This document shows, piece by piece, positions 12,262 through 25,770 of a stretch of DNA of 64,000 nt. A program made the position numbers and the translations under genes. This stretch comes from Triplophysa rosa (Eukaryota; Chordata; Actinopteri; Cypriniformes; Nemacheilidae): the NCBI RefSeq assembly GCF_024868665.1, contig NC_079910.1, forward strand, positions 6,634,976 through 6,698,975, given 5' to 3'. How positions within the stretch are numbered: position 1 is the first letter of the stretch; each line of letters begins with the position of its first letter. The notes under the pieces were generated by a model, which had not been told where the DNA came from, ran no database searches, and saw only the letters and a list, made by a program, of their open reading frames with translations.

Positions 12262-13279
12262 TAGTGTTGGCTCGATACCAAAATTTTGGCTTCGGTACGA
12301 TACTAGAATCTAATACCGTAAATATCGGTACCACAGGTGATCAATAACCAGCCCCAAAATAAATTATTTGAAAAAATATTAAGAAGACTCCAGAAACTGC
12401 TGTAACTGCTTTAATGCATATTTGACATATTCTTATATTTTACATAGCACCATTTTATTTTTACACTTTTACACTGTATTACTGAAAAATGCTTTGGTTA
12501 TATAGACTTATCATCATAATCCCACAAATATGAACCATTAAATTTTGAACAACAGTTAAATGTTTCAAGTAGGTCTATTTAACAGTAGCATTCAAGATGA
12601 AAACTGAACGATCAATAAAAATAAAACACTGCACAGTCTTCACTGCATGAAATAAATATGCAACGACTCTAAATAAAGCTACAAAAGTATCATTTTCTCT
12701 TTAATATGTGACACAGATGTATTAGGTTACTGTCACTTTAAGGCAAATTCTTTTTTTGATGCGGATATACTGTACATTTAAAACACAACGGACTGTGCTT
12801 ATGTGAACCTTTTGTGTTTTTGACATAACAGCGTGTGTATTTGACAGTATAAGAACATATACCAGACGCGAAAGAGAACTTCATGATGATTAGTAGAATA
12901 ACTGAGATGTCTGGAACAGAGATAACGTTATGCTATGTATGCCGTTGAATGGGGATGTACAGACGCATCGCATCATGTAGAATTATACGTTACACTGTAA
13001 AACAATCTAAAGATCTCCGCAAAAGTAGAAAGAGCCGAATTTGTAATAAATCACTCACAGTGTCTCAGTTTAAATGGTCGCAAAAGTGCTTGTAGAGGGC
13101 TTCATCTTGTTCTTCTATTTTGCCGGTTCTGCGTCAGTTCTGTGGCATACTGCCGCATAGCGGTGAACTTTGGAACAGCAGTGTTTGAAGTACCGAAACG
13201 AGCAAAATTCTGGTATTGAACCGATTGAAATCTAACATGTACTGGTAAATTTCCAGAACCGGTTTACCGTGCAACTCTA
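12262..13279. mobile_element. 1.0-kb hAT-like element with 8-bp target duplication
   Basis: The insertion is flanked by ATGACGAG (12254-12261) and ACGACGAG (13280-13287), an 8-bp duplication with one change, as expected for hAT transposition. The ends are only weakly alike: TAGTGTTGGCTCGATACC at the left, and TAGAGTTGCACGGTAAACC read inward from the right. Both ends carry CGGTAC/GGTACC-type subterminal motifs (TTCGGTACGATAC, ATCGGTACC, TTTCGGTAC in reverse). No transposase coding remains. Confidence 0.78.
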
Positions 13280-13365
13280 ACGACGAGTGAGTCATTTATG
13301 TAGTGGCAGGATAACTCTTTTTAAATGAGCACTTTCTTTCTTCTTTTTTATAAATTGCTGTATGC

Positions 13366-14664
13366 TAAAGTGATAGTTCACCCAAAAATGAAAATTCTGT
13401 CGTTTACTCACCCTCTTGTCATTTCAAACCTGTGTGACTTTCTTTCTTCTGCAGAACACAAAAGAAGATATTCTGAAACATGTTGTAGGTAGGGCTGTGA
13501 CGGTGGCCGTGACAACCGCACCACCGCGGTGGTAAAGTGCCATGACGGTGGAAAACTGCCACCGGCGGTAGTGCACGTCACTCTGACAAATGTAGGTGTA
13601 ATAAATATGAGAGTTGCGATAACGATTACTAGTTGTAGCCTTTCAGTTGTGGATGGTTTTATTTAAAAGATTTTACATTAACAGAAATTATTGGCATACG
13701 TTTCCGTTGGTGCGTTCGAGCGTGGGCCTGCACGGCAAAACCCAGGTTATTCTGTGGGTTTTGCAATGGATCTTGTTGTGAAATGAACAGATATGTAAAA
13801 TCAAAACTGCTATGACCCGCTTGCTTAGTGTCGGAGCGCGCGCAGGTTTTGCCGCGGTTGCGGAGAGACATCTCTTCATTTGCGCTCCTGTGCACATCTT
13901 CTGAATGCGCATTTAGTGCAGCTGTACACATTTTAATCTGGACAATGTCAACAAGTAAGTTTCACATCAACGAGTCGGAAAAAGTAAAGTTTTTATGGCA
14001 ATCTGAATAGGAAAGCCAATGTAGGTTTAAACCGTTTGTTTCAAATGGAATTGTTAAGGACTGTAAGGGTTAATACTCCACTGACTGAAGTTACTGCAAC
14101 AAGAGCTTTTTTATTTAGTATTTATCTTTCTAATATATCTTTTCTAATTTATCTTTCTTATATCATTTAAGTTTTCATTATTTACTGATGTTTATTTAAA
14201 TGTTTTATATGCTGTAGTGTGCCGTTTCACTGATAGATTTGCGCGTTAAACATTGACGGATGTTTCATCCTCATTTATTTCAGATATCATATTTCAATTT
14301 CAAGTATTTAACAATTTCAAGTATTTAAATAAGGTCTATATTTCTCTTCCACTCGTCATGTGGTTGCTACACGCAAATATAATAATATAAATATTATTTA
14401 TATAAATAATATATATTTCTCAACCACCGCGGTCGATTTGTCTATTACCACCGCGGTGGTAAAAAACTGCCACCGTCACAGCCCTAGTTGTAGGTAACCG
14501 AACAACGGCAGTACCCATTCACTTCTATGGACACAAAACCATTGCAAGTCAATGGATACCGTCGTTGTTCGGTTACCAAGTCATACAGGTTTGAAATGAC
14601 AAGAGGGTGAGTAAATGATGACAAAATGTTTATTTTTCATTTTCACCCGAATTATCCCTTTAAT
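13366..14664. mobile_element. TTAA foldback MITE interrupted by a hAT element
   Basis: The left part (about 13366-13489) reads AAAGTGATAGTTCACCC and continues with TTTACTCACCCTCTTGTCAT. The right part (14495-14664) ends GAATTATCCCTTTAA. Together they form one copy of the TTAA MITE family. The two halves are separated by the hAT at 13490-14486. The central inverted repeat (CCGAACAACGGCAGTACCC against its partner TACCGTCGTTGTTCGG) lies in the right part. Confidence 0.85.
13490..14486. mobile_element. 997-bp hAT element nested in a TTAA MITE
   Basis: The ends TAGGGCTGTGACGG and CCGTCACAGCCCTA are perfect inverted repeats. They are flanked by an exact 8-bp duplication GTTGTAGG (13482-13489 and 14487-14494). 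Subterminal palindromes ACCACCGCGGTGGT occur at 13520-13533 and 14447-14460, with a partial copy at 14423; these are probable transposase-binding sites. The interior has an ATG at about 13945 followed by a short frame (starting MSTSKFHINESEK), but no recognisable transposase. Confidence 0.92.
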
Positions 14665-16306
14665 TTAGACCACGTTATAATACAGCTTTGAAATGTAATG
14701 ATGTCTTTTAAGATCTGGTGAAGAATACACAAGTTCTGTTTCTTAGATTTGCATCTAAATGAAAAGATATGTTCTTCTGTAAGAGATTATCTGACAATTA
14801 CTGCTTTATGGATAAATGAACGAGCATAATTAAAGGCGAAAATAAATCAGTAGAGGTTAAAGAACATTCAGAAAAGCACAACCGTTACATTCACACTGCA
14901 GCTCACTCATTTGAAAGGGTTAAATCTGTAGTAATTGGTGCTTTTAAGGGTGAAGTGTGTAATTCCTGCACCATTTTAATTGATTGAACTAAATTTCCAA
15001 GCTTTTATCTACATAGAGGTTCAGCAGCAAACACTGCTGTGTTTGTTTAGAGCTATCGTTTCTATCAATGCTATGTGTTTGTCGCTCAGTTTCACAGTGA
15101 GGATAACACCCTTTATGTAGCAGACAGACTGTATTGACTGCCAGTGGTGTCATACACACACGCTCATTTTTTCCAAGCTCCTCTTGTTTTTCTTTCAGAA
15201 AGGAAATGTTGTCTTTATGGCACTAGTGGCTGCTTCGTATTGCTCTTATTATGGATGTCATAGCGTTATTATGGATGGCAAAGTTTGGCAGAGATCTGTT
15301 CCAGCACTGGATGGCCAGCGTGCTGATGTATTGGCCTGTCTACGTCTTTCAGAGCCCAGACTGCTTGTTATTTAGACTGGTAACATCCATCTCTCCGCCT
15401 GCTTTTTTGAGTATCAGTGCTACAGTTGCTAAAGGGCCTCACTACCCCACCACACCATAGATGAACCTGAGCTCATAGGATTATTATGGGATTAAATCTG
15501 GGATTACATGAGTTAATACGTTGAATCGGTTCTTGTCATAGAGATGAGTATTTTACGTTTGGGTTATTACAGCAGTTTGGTTTTAGAAGCAGTCTGCTTT
15601 TTTTATTCTTATTAGTTTGTTACAATTAAACCTCAGTCTACCTGTGATTGAACGTTTTGCTGCTTTTGATGTTGTAAATGCAACGTTCCTCTCAATTGCG
15701 ACTAATTATAATGACCCCATATGAATTGCAAGAGTTTACTGAGAAGTTCATTAGCCTCTCTGGGGCAATCAGTGGAAATTAAAGGTCATGTTTACTTGTT
15801 TGTTTTGGGTGAGAGAAATGCTTTTACTATTTTCGAACAGGTGCCCAGAGCATGACTTGAATATGAAATGCAGCGCTCAGGGGCCGCTCAGGTTGAGCTG
15901 CTGAATCTTCTCTGATGTTGGATTTGAGATTAGGGTTCAAATGCCACCTCCTTCTTCTGGGGATCTCCGTTCGCATAAATACATTCATTTGCAAACCAAA
16001 ACAATTTCCTGTTATTTGTTTATTGATATGGGGAGATATTTATTTCTAGTTATTTCCTGTTGAATATTTTATAGTGTTAGGATTGCTGCCAGTATTTCAT
16101 TTAGACCATTATGTTTTCGAGAACTACTCTCCTCTTGAATGTGTCGACAAGGACTCCCACATAATGATAGTAATGCTTGTAATGCGAAGGCAGATTTCAT
16201 GGCAGCAGTCAGATATGATCAGTGCTTTGAGTCTTTTTGTTTGGTGTCCGTTTGTTGTTTACTGTGAATTACAGTCATTTTTTGTGACGTTTGTATTTAG
16301 TCAAAA
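14665..16306. other. Intron, nothing recognised
   Basis: No delimited element or exon. Small ORFs near 15.2-15.4 kb have no family resemblance. Confidence 0.5.
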
Positions 16307-16515
16307 TTAAGAAGTCTTCATTTACTCATACTCATGTCATTCCAAACCTGTACGGTTTTCTTTAAACACAAAAGAAGATATTTGGAAGAACGTGGTAACC
16401 AAACAGCTTTGGACCCAATTGACTCCCATCGTATGGACACAAAACCACTGTGACATTTCTTAAAATATCTTCTCTTGTGTTCCACAGAAGTAAGAGTCAT
16501 ATACAAGTTTTGTCA
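16307..16515. mobile_element. Degenerate TTAA MITE copy
   Basis: TTAA at 16307 is followed by CATTTACTCATACTCATGTC, CCAAACCTGTACGG, ACACAAAAGAAGATATTTGG and, inverted, AAATATCTTCTCTTGTGTTC. These match the interior of the TTAA MITE family. The terminal AGGGATAGTTCACCC is lost on both sides, so this is an old copy. Confidence 0.7.
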
Positions 16516-18659
16516 AGTAAATTGACAAATTTGATTTCTTTCTCAGGTGTCTTATCCGTAGTAAAATGTCTGCAACGAACAGCTTCTCGTGTTTAAATAC
16601 ACGGGCTTGCTGGTTGTAAAACCTAAAGTGCATTTTACCAGAGTGCATTTATAAGTAAAGTGGAGGCGTGTCTGGCCATTTTGTTCACCGTCATCCTGTT
16701 TCCGAAAGCATCAGTTGTGTAGCCTGGGCTGAGCTGCCTCTGTCTGTAATGAGAACCTACCTGCGGGTCATTCTGGGGTCTTGAATGCTACAAGGACTTT
16801 TCAGTTTTCTCATGGCTTTAAGGCAGGGGTCTCCAGTACACTGTGATGACAGGGGTGCCTGTTCAAAATTGCCTGACCTCTATTGTTGCACATGCAGGTC
16901 ACTTCACCTCCTATGGGAACTTCTAAATTGAACCCAGCTTGCGCTTTCATTTTTTATCGCACGCTACGCCTCCCCACCTCCTCCTTTCTTTTCTCTTCCT
17001 CTCATCTTCCATCTTTCTCCTCTGCCTCATGTGTTCAGTGAGGTGCAAAGTTATTCAAGGGTGAAAAAATAGATTTCTACCTTCAGTTTTGAACTTCCAA
17101 GCCAGTCTTTTGCATTGTGAAAGACTTTTAGGTTATTTACCGGATAAAAGGAGCAGGATACGGCTGCTACGTGGCGCTTATTTGCATGCTCGTCTCAGCG
17201 CATTGTTTTGCGGCTAATATTTACAAGAGTCTGAAAGTAAATGCCATCGTGTTCTCAGCTCTCTGGATCAAATGGCAGGGGAACCAATGTGCACACAGTG
17301 AAGTCTGATGTATTATTCCATTTCATGGAGTCTGCCAGCCTAGTGCGCATACCCCGGTAATCCATACCCCTGCCGCTCGCCCCCACTTGAAATAAATAGG
17401 ATTGGTATCTATCTCCCTGACTCTCAGAGATGAAGTGATTGATGGATCTTGTACAGGATTAATTATTGAAGCTAGCGGTTTCCTCTCGCAGGCAGACTGT
17501 AGAAGCCTGCCAAGAGTTGCCTGGAAGATGGGCGTACACATACACCGCCCCTCGTTTATGAATGCGATCTCTCTGTGAGAACCCAACGATTTATCGTTCA
17601 TCATTTCAATTGCATTTATTTACTTTTTAAAGCTTGAATTGAATAGCTTGGGGTGGGAGATAATCTGCATTTTAAAGCAGGGCCGTATTTTGTCAATGCT
17701 GAATTTATAAAAATTGTGTATATTTTCACACAAATATTTTGGATAATTCTCCTATTTATGTTTTTGAGCACCATTTGCTGTTCTGTGAGGTGTTTTTTTA
17801 TTTTCAATGCCCTCTCAGTTTTTTTCTTTTTTACCATAATCAAATCTTGAGATTGAGACAAAATTGTAATAAATCACTGTTTTATATAACTGTAAGCATA
17901 AAGAATCACAGTTTTATCAAATTTGGATCCAGAGAGATCTATAATATATTACCAGAACCTACTCATTCTCACACCTTAATAAAAAAACTGAAGTAAATTA
18001 TTTGTCCTCTTTGAAGCTCTTGTGATCTTGTTTATGAAGGACATTGACCATTGTTGTCTTTTCAGTTTTTTTAATGTCTTGACCCCTTGGAGCTGCAGTG
18101 TATCAAGGCTAACTCAGCTTTCTTGGTGTCCTGGTTCTCATGTCCCTCAGGGTTAGTCACATGCTTTTTTTGTATTTTGTTCTGGTCAGATGCAGTCGCT
18201 GCACGTCAGTTTGTACGAGCACAATCCTTTTTCTTTGCTAGTGGAAATGACCTCATCCATCTATCCCAGTAGGACTTGTTTTCAGCAGTTTCACAGGAAG
18301 CCCTTCATGTCCACATTAGAAGCGGTAACAAGAGAGAAACTGTGCATTGGGGTTGGGCACTGTATGGACAGAGGTGGAGCTGGTGATTTACAGAGACTTC
18401 TACTAACTCCACCATGCTGACGGTTTTCTTCTGGTTCAGTGGGAGGAAGTTCTAGCTTAATCAGTGGAAGGACACGCAGGTCTTCTGCTTTGCAGGATCC
18501 CGCCTCTTTTTCTCTTTCTTGTTATGTTCAGGGCTTTGATCTTTAAAGGTCCTTGAGAATGAAAAGCTAGCAGGCTGGGACTCGCTGCGTTTGGAGTCCA
18601 GCCCATCTGCAGCTCCATCTAACGGACATCCCTGGACACAGCAGGCCTTCATTTACACA

Positions 18660-18694
<35 letters not shown>

Positions 18695-21600
18695 GCCCTC
18701 TTTCCTCGTACCTCTCATTCGCTCACTATTCTTGACGTTGACTGATACTCTAGCTTCTTTTCGTCAACCAAAACAGGTTTTGTGTGATTGTTTATCCCCC
18801 AATGACCCTGTTCCTTTTGAACCGTGATATATGCATCTGCTTTATGTCGTCAAGGGTAATCATTCTCACAAACCCAAAAAGGTTGTTTTTGCTGACAAAT
18901 GCACTTTTTCCCGTTGGTAAAATCTTTCTCCTAGAGTCATCACAACAGGTTACAAGCATACATCGCATAAGAGGAAAGCATTAGAGTCGACATTTGGCAG
19001 CACAGCAGAACTCCCTAAACTCACGGCTAACTGGACTGTCATTAAGTCTAAGTTAAACATTGTGCCGGTGTCAAAATCTGCAAGGTTTTGCCAATGTAAC
19101 ATGCTATTTGCCACATCACATTATTTCCCATTCCTATTTTTTGTATGAATGTATTGTAAGTGGATGGTAGTAGTGAGAGATTTTCCTGCTCTGAAAGGTG
19201 TGAGATAGCTGAATCGGGTTGGAGTGCCTATGTCCCTTCACACTTTGAAGACCAGCTCTCTGACGCTACAGGGTCTCCGAACACATTTCCTCTTGCAAAA
19301 CCCCTTAACATCTTTTTAAATCTTAACTCCACAGCTTAGTTACAAGCAGCTTGTGTCTGCAGAAATTCGCCGGCTCTTCAGCAAGGTACCGAGATCATTA
19401 GCGTATGGAAGCCTTTGATCTATGGCTTTATATATCACTATACCTCATACTACTTGTAGGGCTGTCTGCGGACAGCAATGGATGACACCGGCTGACCTTT
19501 ACGGGACTCCGGCATTCCAATAAATCGCAATATGAAAGGTCGCTCTTCATCTTCTGTTTTTATGCTCCTAAATGTTACTTCTGCCACATTGGTCAGATTC
19601 TCCAAACCCCCTGACAGGTGTCCTTCACGAAGGTCGGCCCTTGAGTTTTTCTCATGCGTTGGTAGATGTTGGCCCATGTCCACCATAGATCCATATCTCA
19701 GTAAATGCCAAGTTAAAAAGGCTGACACGGCTATAATCGTTAATGCCGCCGGTTGTTGCTTATGGTATATGGGATGAGAGAGCATAGCGATGGCTAGTTA
19801 GTCACAGAATGTCTTCGTTCTAATTGTAGACTGATTAGAAATGATCGAAGGTGCCAGACATGGTCATATACCCTGGAGGGATCTTCTCTCGCAGAACTCG
19901 CTGTCATTAAAGCCGGTTGAATCGCTAGCTGAAATCACCAGCGTTCTATTGGTTTATTTCAGCATGTGATTTTATTCACACTTTTTTTAACCTGAGATTC
20001 AGTTTTGATGAATGAAGTAACCAGTAATTATTCAGATGGGGAGGCAAGCCTCCATGCTTCTTAATCACCTTACACACTGATTCTCTTGCTGAAATCTAAT
20101 TAGACTATGAATGCTCCTTCGGTCTGAATGAGACGAATTTTAGATGCAAGCACGTACCCCATAGCCAGAGGTGTACGGTCGAATCGTGTATATGATGTGT
20201 AGCAGTCCTGAACACAGGACTGTTTTTACATTGAAATGAATCCAGAAGTGACCAGCCAATCAGGAATAGCCGTGATTTGTATATGCTGAGCTGTGAGTTG
20301 GAGGCCTCATGTTCCTGTTTGTTTCACTTCCACCTCGGGCCGAGTGCCATGTGATGTGTCTCAAAGTTTCCATCCTGTCTGAATGAGAGAATAGGGACTG
20401 GGCAATCGCTATAGAGTTGGTTTGGTAATTCGGTGTTGCGAGGTCTCAGGGCCGCCATCATTGACGGAAAGATTCATGAGTTTATGCTCTACCACCACAG
20501 CCGAAAGGTTGAGGTGTTGATGGGGTGTGTTCAGGCAGTTCATTACGTGCCCTCTTCCAACCCCTTTTCTCCTCGCCTGTCTTTTAGAGAAACCTTGAGG
20601 TTCTATTGAAATTCCGTTGAGCTTTGCCCCCTTTCGAGATATCTGTTGATGAGGTAATGCAGGGCTGCGATAGCTGTGCTCCCTCCACTGCTTAACATTT
20701 CTCTAAGTCATGTTTACATAATTAGCGAGCTCTCGGAGAGCCTCTGCATTTTTAAAAAAACGTAAGGAGCTAGTTAGTAGTCCACTCGGTGTGCCTTCCC
20801 CCTTCGATTCCTCTGTGCTGAAGATACGCATAGAAATACAACCGCGTATTACCAGTGTTTTATTAGTACATGTTGCATTTCGTGTTTGCACGAGAAAACA
20901 AAAACACAAGCACATAATGAGGTAACTGTGTTTTCTGCGAATAAATGACAGAGGCATACTGTTAATTATTGTAAATTGATTTTTCCCTTATCAAGCCTGT
21001 CCAGCATCCCTCTGTGCTGCTATCAGCCTCTGAAATGCTATTGTTTCATTTACGGCTACTCTTATAGTAATTAGATGTTTCAAATCGGTGAAGAAACTTA
21101 ATTAGTAGCCATTGGTTTATGAGGGCCTGCTCTGTTGTTTACGACAGAGATGTGTCTATTAAAGCTATTTTTGTCCCACAGCGCTGCCGAAGAATTATGC
21201 GATTGATTGATTTTAGTGAAGACCATATAAGATGGAAGAATAGACTGTTAAATCTCGCCTTGCCCCTGTTTGACCGTATCGCCGAATATAATTATGTAAC
21301 TAACTTCAGAAGCCAACGACTGTGACGCTGTTATATTAGCCTAGTTACATGCTGGTGTGAATGACTTTTTCACTTTTTTCATAATGTAATTACAGCAAAA
21401 TTTTGTTATAAGTTGTTATAAATGTTGTTAAAAGTTATAAGGACGCGTGTTTTACAATTCAGATTTCACCTGGTCGAAGGAGCTTTCGCACCATAGATAG
21501 AAAACTACTATTTAATTACAAACCGGATGAGAGCTGTAAATCTCTCTCTCTTTCTCGCTCTCCTTTGGTGTTGTCTTGAGAGATGAATCAGCTAAAGCAT

Positions 21601-21934
21601 TGCGGCATCCACACACAAATCTTCATTAGATGTGCTTGATAAACCATTAATCCATTTTTTCACTCTTTAATTTCCGTGCTTTTTTGGTGCGACAACATTC
21701 TGGGTTTGAAAAAGGGGAACGTGGTCCTTAGTCGCCGGGGTAGATGCCGTGTTTAATTGAACACGAATTAAATTCAGGCTGTGAGGGATAAACATGCAGT
21801 CTGTTCGATGAATTGCACCGTTGTAAACATTGGTGTCAATCGGACAAGAAAATATTGAAAATACATCTTGCCAAAAAATCTCCGGAAACTTAACATGAGC
21901 TGTGTGCAACCTGTTAATGCCACGTACACCTCTC
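16516..21934. other. Intron, about 5.4 kb, element-poor
   Basis: Apart from the CT microsatellite at 18659, nothing could be delimited. ORFs of 60-111 codons on both strands (for example near 19.5 kb) lack splice context and family resemblance. Confidence 0.5.
18659..18691 (+). repeat. (CT)n microsatellite
   Basis: An uninterrupted CT run of about 16 units, flanked by pyrimidine-rich sequence. Confidence 0.9.
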
Positions 21935-22212
21935 TTAAAGGGATACTTCACCCAAAAATGAAAATTCTGTCATTCACTCACCCTCAGATCGTTCCAAACC
22001 TGCATACATTTCTTTGTTTTGCTGAAGTGAACACACAGGAACATATTTAGAAGAATGTCAGATCTCGCCCCCCATTGACTCCCATAGTATTTATTTTCCC
22101 TACTTTTCCTAATTTCTTCCTGTGTGTTCAGCAGAACAAAGAAATTTATACAGGTTTGGAACAATCTGAGGGTGAGTAAATGATGACAGACATGGGTGAA
22201 GTATTCCTTTAA
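21935..22212. mobile_element. TTAA foldback MITE
   Basis: The element begins TTAAAGGGATACTTCACCC and ends GGGTGAAGTATTCCTTTAA, so the arms are inverted repeats flanked by TTAA. The next segments, ACTCACCCTCAGATCGTTCC and its inverted partner GGAACAATCTGAGGGTGAGT, extend the arms. TTAA duplications suggest a piggyBac- or Kolobok-type mobiliser. It is non-coding. Confidence 0.92.
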
Positions 22213-25200
22213 GGGTTAGGATCCCATGGGGGCATTTGTGGACAAAAGCTCTAGTTAGTATTCTCTGAAATTTCAGTAATGATCAGCTTTCCAAAAACGA
22301 GGGATTTAAATGGAGAATAATGAATGTTGTATTTGATAAACAGCATGCAGCTCAGATCACAGTGAGACAGTAATTTGAAATATTTGTAGATCTTTGATTA
22401 TTTTCTGTATTTGTGCTTCATGCAGGAGGGTGAGTGTTTCATTTGTCCTGCTGATTGCTTGTTACATTTTCTCTGACTAGTATAAATAATGTAAAATCAG
22501 AGCATTTTCTGCCCCAGAACCAATACGTGCTGCAAGTTTATTTTCCTGTCAAGTGGCTGGAAATATTCCTCCCTTTGCATGCTGCTCTAGCGGTTTGTGA
22601 ATTTGATTAACCAAATTGCAGAAATTTTTCAAACATTTCCAGAAAATTGTCGCAGATAGAGACGCCGGGAGATGAAAACCGCCTGCGTGTGACCTTGCGG
22701 TAGACAATCAATGGCCTTTATCTTGCCCTGCACATTATAAATCCTAGCACCAGCGTGGTCAACAGGTCCTTGTAATATATTGACCCGCGATGCAGCAATT
22801 TATCAGTTTGTCTCTGAGGTTAAATAATTTAGTTTTTTAGCTCAGTCCGTACTTTCTCTTGTTCCTCCTCATTCCCAGAGTTCCTCTAATCAAAGATGGC
22901 CATGAGTTTTGTCTGATGTTGATGGATTAGATGTTGCAGATGTGGAAGGAATAACAGCGGGCCTTCTCTAATCGTGGATGGTGTCTGGAGAGGAAACAAA
23001 CATTGCTGCCTTTGTGTTTACCGCCGTAATTCCGCTCTGCTTTTCTGTTGACACGGACCCTGGAGTTATAACCTCTTGAATCAACAGAGGATATCAGCGT
23101 ATGCATAGTCGGCAAAAGAAAATTGCTTTCATTTATTGGAGCAAACTATAGATTTTTACTCTGCTTCTCCGTAGCAAACTAGCACCTGAAGGCTCCTTCC
23201 TGCTTTTTAAATTGGAGTAATTGAATGAAAAAAAAACGGTGGTGTTTTTTCTCTCTCTTTAGTTTGAAAAAGGTCTGATTTATTTTTAAGGCCACGTATA
23301 ATATAAACGTGCCTGTAGCCTTCACATGAGGCATGGAAGAGTTAATGGAAGTGGAGATGTGCTTGACGTACCTAGAAAGCAACTCCCCAATGTTTGTGTA
23401 AATGCAAGCTAAAATTAAAACCTGTATCTAAAAACTCCTCTTTACAATGTCCTTCATTCCTGTTCCTCTCAGTAGATACTTTGATACTTTTTCCAAGCAA
23501 GATATGCAGTGGGGAATTAACAGGAGATTGAAAGTAGATAGCGAATAGCGTACAGAGGATTGAGTTGGGTTTGCATGAAAACACGAGGCGGGGCGTTCCA
23601 AGGCTAAACCTTGAGCCAAAATTCCCCCTTAACCAAACTCTGCTCAGTGAGATGAAAGACAGAATTGTTCTGATATTCTGATCAAAACCGACTATCTCTA
23701 AACTCCAAAGGAACACCTGGAAATCTGGAATATGGACATGCACGAAAGAGCATTGTAATGCATAAAGCGATGTTTAGATATTTGTGTAAACATTTGCCTG
23801 GGGTGTTTATCAATGATTTATTTAGTTGATTTATTTTTGCCCTCCTCTTCGTGCGGTGCATTTAGGGATCATAATTGACTCATCTAAAGGCGTTTGATGA
23901 ATTCGCTTTGTTTCCCTAGTTTTATGATTATGAGTGGCTGTAAATCCTTAAGTAGGCTATGAGAAATAAACCCAGGTTTTTTTCTAAATAATGACTGACA
24001 AGAATGACATTTTTAATTTTTCCTTGAAAAGGGCCATTACACGTTATTCAGCTATTACTGTATTCACCAGTACCCTTATTTGATTGATAATCATGAATAA
24101 TTCTTCTGAATCTGAACTCTTTCAGTAGGTTGAATTGTTTGCCGGAACCTGACAGCATACTGAGCCGCAAGAAATGCGGCATTCTTGTTTCTTCGCAACC
24201 TGTTAACACGCTGCGTTTCCCAGTGGCCTGTTCGACATGTAAGCTTTTTAAATGAGTGAGCCAAGCTGGCAATATTGTGTAGGTTACAACAAGCTAACAG
24301 ATAAGGTGGAACTTCATGCCTCTATAAATGCCATCACACTCATATCAAACATGGCCCGGCAGTTGCTAAAAGCCAACGTAATTGCCATGCTTTTTTAACA
24401 CGTTCCTTTCAAGGCCAAAGGATCTGGCGGAGCCCGTAGATTAGCCCACGGGAACAAGTGATGTGTGAACTGATGTTTGATTGTGTGGAGGGAGAAAGGT
24501 GTTATTGTCGGAGACGCTCATCAACGCATTTGCAGAGAGCTCTCTTTTTGATACCTGGCCTCTGACTCCGGCACTGCGTACGCTGTTATTAATCCCATGA
24601 AAAAGCTTAATGTCTCTGTAATTAGAGGAAGGTAAAAGACGCTAATGCAACAAGTGGACGTTTTCTGCCTTTGGGTTTTATGTAGGAAAATGCGGTTATG
24701 AGTGGTGGGCTGCGAGCCATAGGATATTATGTCTGGAAATAAAGGCCTGCGTTATTGTTTGAAATTTCTTTCCACTTACATGCAAGTGCTGCACTTTAGA
24801 GAGAAAATGTCCTTAGGGTTTCCTGTTACAAATGTTGTTGCTTGAAACATAGCTTTCAAAGACACTTGCTTGTTTGTTGACAAACAACAGTCTCGGAAAA
24901 ACGACTCCCCCAGGCACCACCGCGGACGAACCTCTGATTTAAACCGCAAATATCTCTTCTCTGCTGTTATGGATGATAATCTGTTATATAGAGATGCGAT
25001 AGGAATTTCAGCCCCGTGTCCTCCCCGAGTCGGTCAGGCGTGTTATCTGATGTGTATGTTCACTGATAGTCTGGAAAGTTTAGCTGTTCATTTGCACCTC
25101 CCTCAGAGGGTGGACTGCCATGTAAATAATAGATACCCTTGGGCATGACGCACACAAGATAACCTTCAAGACAGTCATGGATCAACAGCTTTACATTAGT

Positions 25201-25472
25201 TGATAGGATTAAGGGGGAAAAATCTGCAGGAGTCTCTTAATAGAAAGACAATCACCGTGTCTGGTGGAAGGATAGAGACATGTGTGTATTTGCAGCACAA
25301 CTGGAATTACCACAAAAAGGGCTGGTCAGGTTGTGTGGCGCTGTACTGTATGTAGTCAATGGAGCAGATTTCAGATGGGTCATGTGGTAGTGAGGTTAAT
25401 TGGATCATGTCATTTCACACTTTTAGTATCAATACAACAGGATGATTGAGATTTGTTACTTTTATACAATAG
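22213..25472. other. Intron, about 3.3 kb, nothing recognised
   Basis: No delimited element or exon. A 123-codon minus-strand ORF at 23372-23743 shows no domain and no splice context. Confidence 0.5.
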
Positions 25473-25770
25473 TTAAAGGGATAGTTCACCCAAAAATGAA
25501 AACTCCGTCATCATTTATTCAGCCTCTTGTCATTTCAATCCTGGATGACTTTCTTCCGCAGAACACAAAAGATATTTTGAAGAATGTTGGTAACTGGCAC
25601 CCAGTTTTGTGTCAACAAAATACGTAGAAGCGAATTGGTGCCGGCGCTGTTTGGTTTCTTCAAAATAACTTATTTTGTGTTCTACGGAAGAAAATCATAC
25701 CGGTTTAAAATGACAAAAGGTTGAGTAAATGATGACAGGATTTTTATTTTTAAGTGAACTGTCCCTTTAA
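25473..25770. mobile_element. TTAA foldback MITE
   Basis: TTAAAGGGATAGTTCACCC at the left and AGTGAACTGTCCCTTTAA at the right. Interior segments (TCATTTATTCAGCCTCTTGT; GAACACAAAAGATATTTTG and its inverted partner) match the family. Confidence 0.92.

Noticed and set aside
13659..14010. ORFs of 60-90 codons inside the 13490-14486 hAT element
   Set aside because: None carries a BED finger or hAT catalytic motif, so they are not called as transposase.
15184..15460. Possible exon after TTTCTTTCAG near 15199
   Set aside because: The following frames do not resemble the next CG-1 coding segment (EIAAYLITF) or any other CAMTA part.
15925..15960. GGTTCAAATGCC as a possible tRNA T-arm
   Set aside because: No acceptor stem, D-arm or anticodon arm can be built around it.
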